Shown here: piece by piece, positions 35,374-43,771 of the stretch
Layout: every line of letters begins with the position of its first letter
How positions within the stretch are numbered: the stretch's first letter is position 1
Assembly: GCF_010092425.1 (NCBI RefSeq)
Contig: NZ_CP048030.1
Span: forward strand, 558,001 to 622,000
Reading direction: 5' to 3'
DNA: 64,000 nt
From: Sinimarinibacterium sp. NLF-5-8
Lineage (GTDB): Bacteria > Pseudomonadota > Gammaproteobacteria > Nevskiales > Nevskiaceae
Position numbers and translations under genes: made by a program
Notes under the pieces: generated by a model
Told to the model about the DNA's origin: nothing
The model's database searches: none
What the model saw: the letters and a program-made list of their open reading frames with translations, nothing else

Positions 35374-35900
35374 GGCTGTCTCCCGGCAGGGGCGGCATCG
35401 CCAATCGAGATTTGCGGAAACAGCTCTTTGGGCAGGCCGTTGGCGCGCGCTTCGGCGGGGGGCGTGCGGGCGGCGTCCATCACCTTGACGATGCTGTCGT
35501 AGTCGATATCAGGCTCCAGCAGCAGCGTCAGCGTCTGTTCTTTGGGCGCTGCTTTTTTGACTTCGATCAGAACATCGGCCAGCAACTGGATGTTGTAGCC
35601 ATCCGGGGTGTTCTCGATCTGGCGCACGGCGCCGTTGCGATCGGAAACACTGATGCCATTTTCGCGCACGGTCACCGTCAGCTGCAGCGGCACCTCGTCC
35701 TGCTCGGCCACGGTCTGGTCTGGCGATGGCAGGTTCAGGCTGATCACGTTCAGACGCGCAGCATTGAGCGAGGCACTGACCAGCAAAAACATCACCAGCA
35801 CCGCAAACACGTCGATCAGCGAGACGATGTTCAGGCGGATCGTGCGCGCGCGCGCGCGGGCGTTGCGTTCCAGTCGCCGGTGGCGGCGGGAGGAGCTCAT
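35370..35900 (-). CDS. TolR/ExbD-like motor protein (first copy)
   Basis: A 176-residue protein. A very basic N-terminus (RRHRRLERNARARARTIRLN) precedes a membrane helix (about 26-45, IVSLIDVFAVLVMFLLVSASL) with the conserved Asp in SLIDVFAVL. The periplasmic domain (about 65-165) has QLTVTVRENGISVSDRNG and a YDSIVKVMDAAR segment. It follows the TolQ-like gene by 44 bases and overlaps the second copy by four. Confidence 0.85.
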   Translation of the reverse strand: MSSSRRHRRLERNARARARTIRLNIVSLIDVFAVLVMFLLVSASLNAARLNVISLNLPSPDQTVAEQDEVPLQLTVTVRENGISVSDRNGAVRQIENTPDGYNIQLLADVLIEVKKAAPKEQTLTLLLEPDIDYDSIVKVMDAARTPPAEARANGLPKELFPQISIGDAAPAGRQP

Positions 35901-35944
35901 GGAATTGTCCGTTGCAAATGGAGTGAAAAGGGCGTCATCAATGT

Positions 35945-36577
35945 TCAGCCACGGCCACTGATTGCGGTCACCAGCTTGGCGCTGACTGCTTCGAGCGAAT
36001 CAATCAGTGTGGTGGATTTGGCGTGCAAAAATGAATGCAGCAGCATCGCCGGAATCGCCACCATCAGGCCAAAGGCGGTGCAGTTCATCGCCTCGGAGAT
36101 ACCGGCGGAAAGCAGATCGGCTTTTTCGGCGGCATCGACATTGCCGAGTGCGGCGAATGCGGCGATCAGCCCCATGACGGTTCCCAGCAGGCCGAACAAA
36201 ACGGCAACGTTGGAGAACATCCCCAGATAGTGGGTGCGTTTTTCGATGGAGGGCAGCACTTCCATCAGCGCTTCTTCAGTGGCGTTTTCGACCTCGGCGC
36301 GGCGTTTGTCCACGCGCGCCTGCGCCAGGCCATTGCCGAGGATCACGGCAATGGCCGTATCCGAGTCTTGCGTCAGTCGAGCCGCGCCTTCAAGGTCGCC
36401 CTTGGCCAGCAGTGGGCCAACCTGGCTCCATAGCTGGCCGTTTTCACGTTCGATGCGGCTGAGAAAAATGAACCGCTCGATGGCGATGGCGGCACCGGCA
36501 ACGAGCACCGCGGCAATCGGATACATGAAGGCGCCGCCGTGTTGAAAAAACGTGATGATTGACGAGAAAAAGGCCAT
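35945..36577 (-). CDS. TolQ/ExbB/MotA-like proton channel subunit
   Basis: A 210-residue inner-membrane protein with three hydrophobic segments (about 12-35, 108-132, 155-178). The MotA/TolQ/ExbB domain is seen in ERKTHYLGMFSNVAVLFGLLGT-type sequence (the first pore helix; 109-125) and AISEAMNCTAFGLMVAIPAML (second pore helix). The long cytoplasmic loop carries RRAEVENATEEALMEVLPS. With two TolR-like partners it would form a proton-driven motor of TolQR/ExbBD type. Confidence 0.9.
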   Translation of the reverse strand: MAFFSSIITFFQHGGAFMYPIAAVLVAGAAIAIERFIFLSRIERENGQLWSQVGPLLAKGDLEGAARLTQDSDTAIAVILGNGLAQARVDKRRAEVENATEEALMEVLPSIEKRTHYLGMFSNVAVLFGLLGTVMGLIAAFAALGNVDAAEKADLLSAGISEAMNCTAFGLMVAIPAMLLHSFLHAKSTTLIDSLEAVSAKLVTAISGRG

Positions 36578-36625
36578 GAGCAGGATCTCTAGCTGAGTAA
36601 AGCGAAATAAAGTGAATAAAAGGGA

Positions 36626-36970
36626 TTACTGCGGAGTGACTTTGCCGCGCGCCTTGAGTGAGGCGCTGAGCGTTTTGTGATATTCGATCTGGCGGACGAA
36701 AACAGGTTGATCAATGGGTAGCAACTGCTCCTGCAACAGGCGCGCGGGGCGGTCAATGCCTTGTTCCGGCTGGGCATCGCGCCAGGGGGTGATGTAAAGA
36801 CCGATCGGGGATTCCTGCTCGCCGATGATGGTGGTGCCATCGACGTTGCTGTTATGGATTCCGGCGGACGGCAAGGCATGGCCGACGGCAGGCATTTCAC
36901 TTTGCTGGGCCGACAGACCGCCGGCCCAGAGCAGTGCGACACCGGCGAGCAGGGGCAGGGGGCGGATCAT
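36626..36970 (-). CDS. Small secreted protein of the envelope operon
   Basis: A 114-residue protein with a clean Sec signal peptide (MIRPLPLLAGVALLWAGGLSA, cleaved near residue 21). The mature part has GTTIIGEQESPIGLYITPW and ends KARGKVTPQ; no known domain. It starts inside the stop of the TPR lipoprotein (ATGA) and precedes the TolQ-like gene by 48 bases. A different frame (36589-36942) overlaps but lacks a signal peptide. The tight spacing implies a part in the same complex. Confidence 0.7.
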   Translation of the reverse strand: MIRPLPLLAGVALLWAGGLSAQQSEMPAVGHALPSAGIHNSNVDGTTIIGEQESPIGLYITPWRDAQPEQGIDRPARLLQEQLLPIDQPVFVRQIEYHKTLSASLKARGKVTPQ

Positions 36971-37641
36971 GGTGTGGCCTCGTGATTGTCTGTGACGGGC
37001 GCGGCTTCAGCGGGGAGGCTGGCTTCGATCTCGGCGACCCAGGCCATGACTTTGAGATCGTCGGCATGGCCGAGGCGCAGATATTCGCGGTAATGATTCA
37101 GGGCATCTGCCGGGCGTTTCAGGTGGGCGTCAAACAAAATGCCGAGGTTGTAGTGTGCCAGGGCGTAGTTGGGATCGGCCTTGAGGGCGCGTTCATAGGC
37201 CACCCGCGCGCGCCCGAGGTCGCCCGTTTCACGATACAAAATACCGAGCCAGTTGAGGGCGAGGGCGTTGTCGTTTTTCAGGCTTACGGCCTTGAGCAGA
37301 GCACCAATGGCCTGGTCACGGCGGTTGGACTTTGCGTAGAGGATGCCCAGATTCGTCCAGGGGCCGGTGTGATCGGGAAAGTCCTCGACCAGCGAGACGA
37401 GCGCGGCTTCGGCTTCGGCCACCTGCGCCTGCTGCCAAAGGCTCATGGCCTGGTCAAAGCGTTGCTGCGGGTCGCCTTTGTCGAGGATCACGGGTGCGGG
37501 GCTGTCCGGCTGTGATACGGGCGGTGCTGGACGCGGGGTTACGGGGGCCGTCGTGCACGCGGCCAGCGCCAGCGTGACCAGCAGTGCGGCGGCCGATGTG
37601 TGCCGGTGGCGGCGTGAAGAAAAGTCAATCGAGGTGGTCAT
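36967..37641 (-). CDS. TPR lipoprotein (small)
   Basis: A 224-residue protein with a lipoprotein signal peptide (lipobox LAAC near residue 29) and a Pro-rich linker. At least three tetratricopeptide repeats follow (about 60-190), for example AEAALVSLVEDFPDHTGPW, DNALALNWLGILYRETGDLG and ADPNYALAHYNLGILFD. The start at 37641 lies 17 bases inside the upstream TPR gene. The frame is open further upstream, but only this start gives a signal peptide. Resembles periplasmic or outer-membrane TPR adaptors such as AglT of Myxococcus in type; orthology untested. Confidence 0.78.
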   Translation of the reverse strand: MTTSIDFSSRRHRHTSAAALLVTLALAACTTAPVTPRPAPPVSQPDSPAPVILDKGDPQQRFDQAMSLWQQAQVAEAEAALVSLVEDFPDHTGPWTNLGILYAKSNRRDQAIGALLKAVSLKNDNALALNWLGILYRETGDLGRARVAYERALKADPNYALAHYNLGILFDAHLKRPADALNHYREYLRLGHADDLKVMAWVAEIEASLPAEAAPVTDNHEATP

Positions 37642-40468
37642 AGCGGTTGTCCCCCTGCTCCAGCTTGCCGTAGCGGGCGGGTGATAGGTGTGCCAGTGCA
37701 GCGGCGCTGCGGGCGATCCAGTTGTCGTAGAGCCCGGTCTTGAGCCGTTGCAGATTGGCTTCATGGGCGCCGATGGCCTGGTCGATGAACGGATCGGCCT
37801 GTTCTTCGAGCAGCAACTCGTACTGCTCCAGTTCCAGTTCGCTGAGGCCGCGCGGGCGCTCGGACTTGACCAGTGCATTGGCCAATGCACTGTACAACTG
37901 GCCCAGTTCATAAGTGGCGGCGGTGGTGGTTTCGGCAAAGCCGTAGCTGGCGGTTTTGTTGAGCCAGCCGATGGCGTTTTGCATGGCCTGATTGCGTGCG
38001 GGCAGGCTGGATTGGATCGGCAGCGTCAAGGCAATGCCGTTGGCCTGGTTGGCTGCCATCCGTCCCAGATCGAGGCTGGCCTGTGCCGCCAGCAGTTGCG
38101 ATTGGGTGCTGCGCTCCTGGCCAGCGGTCTGGTCGGCGTTGACCAGATCCTGGAGCCAGCGGCTGAGCGCGGCAGTATTGCCGCTGCTGCGGGCGTAGTC
38201 GACCAGGCGGCTGCGCGCATCCAGTGCCCGATCCAGCGGACGCGGAAAGGTGGTGACGTAATACTCGTAGGCACTGGCCGCCTCGACGTTGGACTGGCCT
38301 TGATCGAACAGGGACGCCGACAGCCACGCGGCTTCGCTGCGCACGGCCAGGGCTTCGCTGTCGCGCCGGGCAATGCGTGCATAGGTGCGCGCGGCAGGCA
38401 GCGCCTTGCCATCACGCTGGTAGGCGACGGCCAGTTTTTTATCGACGTCGGCTTCGAGGCGGTGGCCGGCGAAGCGCTGGCGGAAACCTTCCAGCACGCG
38501 CGCGGCTTCACTCCATTCCTGCAGATCGAACAAGGCGGAGGCGCCATCGTATTCGGCGGTGGCATGGATCGACGATTGCGGCGTGACCTGGCCGACGCGC
38601 AGGAAGTGATGTGCGGCGGTTTTCAGGTCTTCGGCGTCGCGTGCGACCTCGCCCTGCTTGTAGATCGATGCGGCGAGCTGTTCGATGACTGTGCCGCGTT
38701 CGGTTGCATCCTGTGGGGTGAGCCGGAGTTCTTCACTGAATGCGGTTTCGGCATCGGCGTAGCGGTTTTGCGCAAAGTGGCTGTCGCCGGTCACGCTCCA
38801 GGCATTGCGGCGCAGGGGCACAGCCGCTGGCGGCTGCGCCTGGAGAACGCGTGCAGCAATGTCGATGGCTTCGTCGTATGACTTGAGCTCAAACAGATTT
38901 TTGGCGACCTGTAACAGAACCGGCAGCTTGGTGGGATGCTCGGGGAACTGGTCGGCGAGCTTGATGCCTGCGTCGATGGTCAGCCGCAGGGCTTCGGGAC
39001 GGGCTTCTGCGGCAATTTCGGCGGCGTGTTTTTCGTAGGCCAGCACCGAGGCGTAGGCGGCTTCGGCGGCGCGCGCATGGGATGGATAGCCGTAGGCGGT
39101 GCGGTCGTATTCCTGTGCGGCAGCAAGGGTCTGCCCGCCGTCGAGCAGGCTGTCGCCGAGCAGGAAGTTGACTTCAGCCAGTTGCGGATCCTGCGGATAC
39201 AGTTCGATGATGCGCCGATACCAGCGCGCGGCCACCAGAAACTCGGCTTGTTTGGCCTGGGCATCGGCAAAGGTGTTTTGCTGCGCCTGGGCGTGATGGA
39301 ACCTGGCCAGATCGCCGAGGTGCGCGCGCAGTTCGGTGAGCACTTCTGCTGTGGTCGTCCGACCCGCCCAGTAGGGGGCGTCTGGATCGTAGGTGACGGC
39401 GTAGCGTTGTTTTTCCCGGATGACCAGATCACTGAAACCGCCATCGATATACGCACCGATGGTGCGCGACTGGAATGACGGTGCCAGCGGTGAGCTCGGG
39501 TAGCGTTCGATGAACGCGGCGTAGGCGCCGGCGGCATCGGTGTAGCGCTCTTTTTCATGCATGGCCTGACCCAGCGCCACATAAACCAGCGGATAAAAGC
39601 GGGGGTCGCCGTGGGTGGTCAGATATTCACTCAGCGCCGGGCCGCCGCCGAGTGCGGCAAGTGACAGCGTGATGACCCGCAGCGAGTCGCGGATCATGTC
39701 GTTGCTGGCGGTCTCGACGCGCGCCAGCGCCGGTTCTGGTTCAAACAGATCGCCCTCGGGCAGCTCGCGGTCGAGCGCAGCAAAAAACGTGGTGATCGCG
39801 TCGGTGTATTTGGATTGCTTGTACTGCGACCACCCATATTTGTATTGCGCCGACGCGAAAAACGGGGTGGCATCGCCGAGCGCCATCACGGTCTTGTATT
39901 CGGCCTCGGCTTCGCTGTAGCGCAGCCGGTTGAACAGCAGTTCGGCACGACGAAAACGAGCATCGCCGATCAGTCTGGAATCGGGGTGGCGATCGGTCAG
40001 CCGTTTGAGCGTGTCGATCGAGGCATCGGTTTCGCCAAGGTTTTGCTGCGCGCGCGCAAGCTGGTAGAAAATCCGATCGTTGTCAGCGCTGGTGGGATCG
40101 GCGTACAGCAGCTTGTTGTACAGCGAGACCGATTCCTGCAGCTGTTTTTCGGATTCATCCGTGGTGCCCTGGCTGTCAGCGATCTGCACTTGCAGATCGG
40201 CCAGGCGCCGCTGCGCTTCGTTGCGGGTATCGACGTCCGGCGCCAGTTCCAACAACTTGCGGTAGTTGTCCACGGCGCGCTGCGGATCATGCGCAACCGG
40301 CTCTGAGCGGATGATCGGCAGCACATCCTCGGCGGGTTGGTCGAGTTTGCCGATGGTTCTGGAAATCTTGGGCGCACTTTGCTTGACAACCGCCGGGGTG
40401 CAGCCGATCAGCGCCAGTGTGGCCGCCATGATCGGCAGCAGTTTGAAAGAGAGGGCTGATTTAGTCAT
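37625..40468 (-). CDS. Large TPR lipoprotein
   Basis: A 947-residue protein with lipobox LIGC after a membrane-type segment (FKLLPIMAATLALIGC). It is made almost wholly of tetratricopeptide-like helical pairs, for instance NDRIFYQLARAQQNLGETD, FASAQYKYGWSQYKQSKY and AQNRYADAETAFSEELR. The start ATG 40468 overlaps the previous stop by eight bases; ATG 40498 is an alternative. It is probably anchored to the outer membrane as the main scaffold of the complex. Confidence 0.8.
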   Translation of the reverse strand: MTKSALSFKLLPIMAATLALIGCTPAVVKQSAPKISRTIGKLDQPAEDVLPIIRSEPVAHDPQRAVDNYRKLLELAPDVDTRNEAQRRLADLQVQIADSQGTTDESEKQLQESVSLYNKLLYADPTSADNDRIFYQLARAQQNLGETDASIDTLKRLTDRHPDSRLIGDARFRRAELLFNRLRYSEAEAEYKTVMALGDATPFFASAQYKYGWSQYKQSKYTDAITTFFAALDRELPEGDLFEPEPALARVETASNDMIRDSLRVITLSLAALGGGPALSEYLTTHGDPRFYPLVYVALGQAMHEKERYTDAAGAYAAFIERYPSSPLAPSFQSRTIGAYIDGGFSDLVIREKQRYAVTYDPDAPYWAGRTTTAEVLTELRAHLGDLARFHHAQAQQNTFADAQAKQAEFLVAARWYRRIIELYPQDPQLAEVNFLLGDSLLDGGQTLAAAQEYDRTAYGYPSHARAAEAAYASVLAYEKHAAEIAAEARPEALRLTIDAGIKLADQFPEHPTKLPVLLQVAKNLFELKSYDEAIDIAARVLQAQPPAAVPLRRNAWSVTGDSHFAQNRYADAETAFSEELRLTPQDATERGTVIEQLAASIYKQGEVARDAEDLKTAAHHFLRVGQVTPQSSIHATAEYDGASALFDLQEWSEAARVLEGFRQRFAGHRLEADVDKKLAVAYQRDGKALPAARTYARIARRDSEALAVRSEAAWLSASLFDQGQSNVEAASAYEYYVTTFPRPLDRALDARSRLVDYARSSGNTAALSRWLQDLVNADQTAGQERSTQSQLLAAQASLDLGRMAANQANGIALTLPIQSSLPARNQAMQNAIGWLNKTASYGFAETTTAATYELGQLYSALANALVKSERPRGLSELELEQYELLLEEQADPFIDQAIGAHEANLQRLKTGLYDNWIARSAAALAHLSPARYGKLEQGDNRYDHLD

Positions 40469-42251
40469 GGCTGAGTTCGCCTTTGTTTTGGCGGTCATAC
40501 AGGCGTGCCAGTGCAAAGCGCGCCTCGATCAGATAAAGCTCGATCTGGCGTTTTTGCCCTTCGAGTTCGGTCAGCGCCATGTCTTGCAGCAGTTGGGCGT
40601 GATCGCGTTCCAGCAAGGTCAGTTGCTGGCGCAGATTGGCAATACGTTGCTGCGCCACGCGCGCGCGCTCTGCCGGGCCGTTGAAGTGCACGGGGGCTGC
40701 GGCCGTTTGCAGACGCAGATTCAGCGACGCAGGCGCGTAGCGTTTGCCGGCATAGGTGCCCGGAACCGCCATCCGGTCGGCCATGACCAGGCCGATTTTC
40801 TTGCCCTGCCAGGGGGCGCTCCAGTTTTTGCCGGCACGGCGGATGGCATCGTCGGGATCGGCGGCAGGGCGTGTCTTGGCGGCATAGGCGTTTTCGGTGG
40901 CCACCAGGCGTTGTGCCCAGGATTGCAGCGCGCCGGACATCATGCGGGTATCGCGATAGTTTTTCAGGGCTTCCTGAAAGCGGTGTTCGGCCAGCAGATG
41001 CTGCAGAAAATAGGTTTCCGGCGCGTCAGGCAGATCCAGTAATTTCCATTGCCAGCCGGCTTCGGTGGCGAGATCGCGCCGGACGATGGTTTCGACCATC
41101 CGCCCCTGGCGGATCGAGGCCATGGCCGTGTTCATGCGCGCGCGCGCGGTTTCGAGCACCTGGATGGCGCGTTCGTAGTAATCCAGTGCCTGGGTATAGG
41201 CGCCTAGACGATCGAGCGTGAACGGGATCGCCAGCCAGGCTTCCTGCACGGCGGGATCCATCGGGTCGCGGCTGATCAGCTCTACCCAAGGCACCAGTGC
41301 CTTGCGCAGGGCATCTTCTTCCTTGGCCTGGCTTTTGCTCAGGCGAAATGAGCGCAAGCCGGCGCGCTTGAAGACATCATCGGCGGCAAAACCCGGGCGG
41401 AGCAGGGCGCCCAGATTGGCGAAGGACTGCGCGCGCTCGGCTTCGTCAGGCAGTTCGGCCTTGGCAATACGTTCGCCTTGCGGAGCCAGTTCAGCCCAGC
41501 CCAGCCCCAGCAGGGCGCGGTTTGAAAACGGCCCTTCGATGCGGACACGCGACAGAACCGGCCGGGCACTGCCGCCTTGCTGGCTTTGCAAAAAATGCCA
41601 GCCCAGGCTCAGGTTGGCGCGATCACGCAGGGCGAGCTGTTCTTCGTTTTCGGGTGCCAGACGTCCGACCTTGTCGAGAACCGTCAGTCCTTGTTGCTGG
41701 CGGCCGTCGTTGATCAGGGCAACCCCCAGGTTGTAGCGGGTGTAAGGCGATTGCCGGTCAGAATTATCGAGTGCGGTCAGTGTTTCGGCAGCGTCACCAT
41801 ATTTGCGTTCGGCAAGCAATACGCGGGCATAAAGATCCTGCCAATCTTCGTGCAGCTTTTCGGGCAGATTTTCGCGGATGCGCTGCAAAAGTGCGCGGGC
41901 TTGCGCCCAGTAGCCCCGCTGAAAATCGAACTCGGCGACACGCAGCTGGGCGCGCCCCAGCAGTAATGGCTCTACGGCCTGATTGGCAAGCTGGCGATAG
42001 ATCGCCTGCGCGCGGTCGTTCATGCCAAATGACAGGTAAGTATCGGCCAGCAACAGCTGATATTCCGGCGTCTGGCGATCGCCGTCGAACTGGCGCAGCT
42101 CGATCAGCGCTGAAAAATAGCGGCCATCCTGCTGCAAAAAAGTTGCGGATTGCAGGCGAGGATCCATCACGCTGCCGGGCGCGTACGGTTCTGCTGCCTG
42201 TGCGGCCGAGGCGGCCAGGCTCAGTGCGGCGATGATCCAGACGGGTTTCAT
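40461..42251 (-). CDS. Periplasmic TPR-like protein
   Basis: A 596-residue protein with a Sec signal peptide (MKPVWIIAALSLAASAAQA). Helical-repeat sequence follows: FSALIELRQFDGDRQ, YQLLLADTYLSFGMNDRA, YWAQARALLQRIRENLP, YTRYNLGVALINDGRQQQG and a later repeat near 330-360. The last 90 residues are a Gln/Arg/Leu-rich coiled coil (VAQQRIANLRQQLTLLERD). Its start overlaps the upstream stop by four bases. Confidence 0.8.
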   Translation of the reverse strand: MKPVWIIAALSLAASAAQAAEPYAPGSVMDPRLQSATFLQQDGRYFSALIELRQFDGDRQTPEYQLLLADTYLSFGMNDRAQAIYRQLANQAVEPLLLGRAQLRVAEFDFQRGYWAQARALLQRIRENLPEKLHEDWQDLYARVLLAERKYGDAAETLTALDNSDRQSPYTRYNLGVALINDGRQQQGLTVLDKVGRLAPENEEQLALRDRANLSLGWHFLQSQQGGSARPVLSRVRIEGPFSNRALLGLGWAELAPQGERIAKAELPDEAERAQSFANLGALLRPGFAADDVFKRAGLRSFRLSKSQAKEEDALRKALVPWVELISRDPMDPAVQEAWLAIPFTLDRLGAYTQALDYYERAIQVLETARARMNTAMASIRQGRMVETIVRRDLATEAGWQWKLLDLPDAPETYFLQHLLAEHRFQEALKNYRDTRMMSGALQSWAQRLVATENAYAAKTRPAADPDDAIRRAGKNWSAPWQGKKIGLVMADRMAVPGTYAGKRYAPASLNLRLQTAAAPVHFNGPAERARVAQQRIANLRQQLTLLERDHAQLLQDMALTELEGQKRQIELYLIEARFALARLYDRQNKGELSHD

Positions 42252-42796
42252 TGTGAGCTCCGCAGCTGGATCAGATCGACCCGGATATCGTTGCTGAAAC
42301 GGCTGGCACGGCCAATGACGAATGCCAGTTCAGCGGGGTCATCGGGCGCCTTGTCGAAGACTGCGCGGTAGGTATTGATGATCGGCGGCGCGTTATCGGC
42401 GTCATCGGAGAATTTGCCGCGAAAGCTCAACTCGATGCGGTGTGCCCCGGGCGTGGTGGCCAGTGTCAGCAGCTGCTGACTGCTGTGATCGGCGAGCAAG
42501 GCGCGGGCGCCGACGTCGTTGTAACGGATGATTTCAGCAGGACGGTCGTCAAGTGTGAGCTGGGCTTCGTGCAGCAGCAGTCCGGCGATATCGACGCGCA
42601 GATAAATCGTCAGTCGCTGATGCTCCGGGGCGTTGACGGCACTTTCCACCAGGCCGACTTCGCGACCGAGTTCGACGGCCTCGTCTTTCAACGCCTGGGT
42701 GACCTGGTCGAGTTGAACGGCGCGCTCGGCCAGATCTGCCGCTGATCCGGCGGCAAACGCCGGCAACGGCAGTAACAGGGCGTAGCACAGCCGCAT
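42248..42796 (-). CDS. Secreted protein heading the envelope operon
   Basis: A 182-residue protein with a short signal peptide (MRLCYALLLPLPAFAAG). A helical region (VQLDQVTQALKDEAVELGRE) is followed by a beta-rich domain (RLTIYLRVDIAGLLLHEAQL ... HRIELSFRGKFSDDADN). Start 42796 has AGGA close upstream; 42823 is the alternative, and the frame is open to 42862. The family was not recognised. As first gene it is divergent from the rpsF promoter region. Confidence 0.65.
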   Translation of the reverse strand: MRLCYALLLPLPAFAAGSAADLAERAVQLDQVTQALKDEAVELGREVGLVESAVNAPEHQRLTIYLRVDIAGLLLHEAQLTLDDRPAEIIRYNDVGARALLADHSSQQLLTLATTPGAHRIELSFRGKFSDDADNAPPIINTYRAVFDKAPDDPAELAFVIGRASRFSNDIRVDLIQLRSSQ

Positions 42797-42956
42797 GATC
42801 CTACTGCCACAAAAGGTGCGCATGCTGATGAAAATGTCAGGTGAATCCGCCGAGTTTAGCAAAAGCTGCGTGTCAAACGTGCGGCGATTGCACGTTGCCT
42901 TGGCGGCAGTGGTGGTGGGGGTTGCGGCGGTGGTGATGAAAAATTGATTCGGTGCA

Positions 42957-42986
42957 TTGCCAGAATCGGGGCTTTTTCAGTATCAT
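42957..42986 (+). promoter_or_regulatory. Promoter of the rpsF-rpsR-rplI operon
   Basis: TTGCCA (42957-42962), an 18-base spacer, TATCAT (42981-42986); each hexamer is five of six to consensus. Transcription would start near 42993 and leave a leader of about 108 bases. It accounts for most of the 304-base gap between the divergent genes (42797-43100). Confidence 0.65.
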
Positions 42987-42994
42987 TGCCGACC

Positions 42995-43020
42995 CCGCGT
43001 GAGGTTTTGCGCGGTTTTTT
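42995..43020 (+). promoter_or_regulatory. Terminator-like hairpin at the 5' end of the rpsF leader
   Basis: CCGCG (42995-42999), a ten-base loop, CGCGG (43010-43014), then six Ts (43015-43020), directly at the predicted transcript start. Either an attenuator or a terminator from an upstream source. Confidence 0.5.
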
Positions 43021-43031
43021 CATTCACTTGC

Positions 43032-43074
43032 TCCACGCGGCGCGTCGTTGGACGGTTTGCGGGAGCCACGTGGA
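43032..43074 (+). promoter_or_regulatory. Possible S6:S18-binding leader structure
   Basis: A closing stem tccacg (43032-43037) with cgtgga (43069-43074) around a 31-base interior containing the small hairpin cgtc-gttg-gacg. rpsF leaders in many bacteria carry an S6:S18-binding element for autogenous control; the position fits, while the sequence match is not verified. Confidence 0.35.
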
Positions 43075-43100
43075 TTTTCGCGTGTTCACAAGGAGTTGTA

Positions 43101-43529
43101 ATGCGACATTATGAAATTGTCGTCATGGTGCATCCGGACCAAAGCGAGCAGGTTCCGGCCATGATCGAACGCTACAAAGGCATGGTGGAGGCCGCAGGTG
43201 GCAAGGTTCACCGCTGCGAGGATTGGGGTCGTCGTCAGCTGGCGTATCCGATCAATGACTCGCACAAGGCTCACTATTTTCTGATGAACGTTGAAATCAA
43301 TGCAGAAACCTTGGCCGAGTTTGAAGGGGCTTTCCGTTTCAATGATGCGGTGATTCGCCGCCTGATCATCAAAAAGGACGCGGCCGTTGTTGAGCAGTCG
43401 CCGCTGTTCAAATCTCAGGATGACGAACGCAAGAGCGGCGAGCGCTCACGTCGTCAGGAGCATGACGATGTTCAGGATGCCGACGAGACCGATGAGGTCG
43501 ATGCGGCTGACGCCACCGAGGAGGCTTGA
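43101..43529 (+). CDS. rpsF: 30S ribosomal protein bS6
   Basis: Platform protein of the small subunit, binding 16S rRNA with bS18. The 142-residue protein starts [19 protein letters not shown] and has [16 protein letters not shown] and HYFLMNVE, all canonical. A long acidic tail ([19 protein letters not shown]) is typical of gammaproteobacterial S6, which is post-translationally glutamylated in E. coli. AAGGAG sits seven bases upstream of ATG 43101; the open frame from 42957 is not coding. Confidence 0.97.
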   Translation: MRHYEIVVMVHPDQSEQVPAMIERYKGMVEAAGGKVHRCEDWGRRQLAYPINDSHKAHYFLMNVEINAETLAEFEGAFRFNDAVIRRLIIKKDAAVVEQSPLFKSQDDERKSGERSRRQEHDDVQDADETDEVDAADATEEA

Positions 43530-43532
43530 TCC

Positions 43533-43760
43533 ATGGCACAGTTTTTCCGTCGCAAGAAATCTTGCAAGTTCAGCGGTGATGGCGCCCCTGAGATCGATTA
43601 CAAAGACCTGAACATGCTCAAGCAGTATGTTGGCGAGAACGGCAAGATCGTGCCGGCCCGCCTGTCGGGGACTCGCTCCCGTTATCAGCGGCAGCTGGCA
43701 TTGGCGATCAAGCGCGCCCGTTTTCTGGCGCTGCTGCCTTACAGCGACAGTCACGACTGA
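43533..43760 (+). CDS. rpsR: 30S ribosomal protein bS18
   Basis: A 75-residue basic protein: [36 protein letters not shown] and [20 protein letters not shown] are the family blocks. It heterodimerises with bS6 on the platform. It begins three bases after the rpsF stop. The single Cys (CKF) is in the N-terminal zinc-ligand position, but the other ligands are missing, so it is the zinc-free type. Confidence 0.97.
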   Translation: MAQFFRRKKSCKFSGDGAPEIDYKDLNMLKQYVGENGKIVPARLSGTRSRYQRQLALAIKRARFLALLPYSDSHD

Positions 43761-43771
43761 GGGAGTGCACA

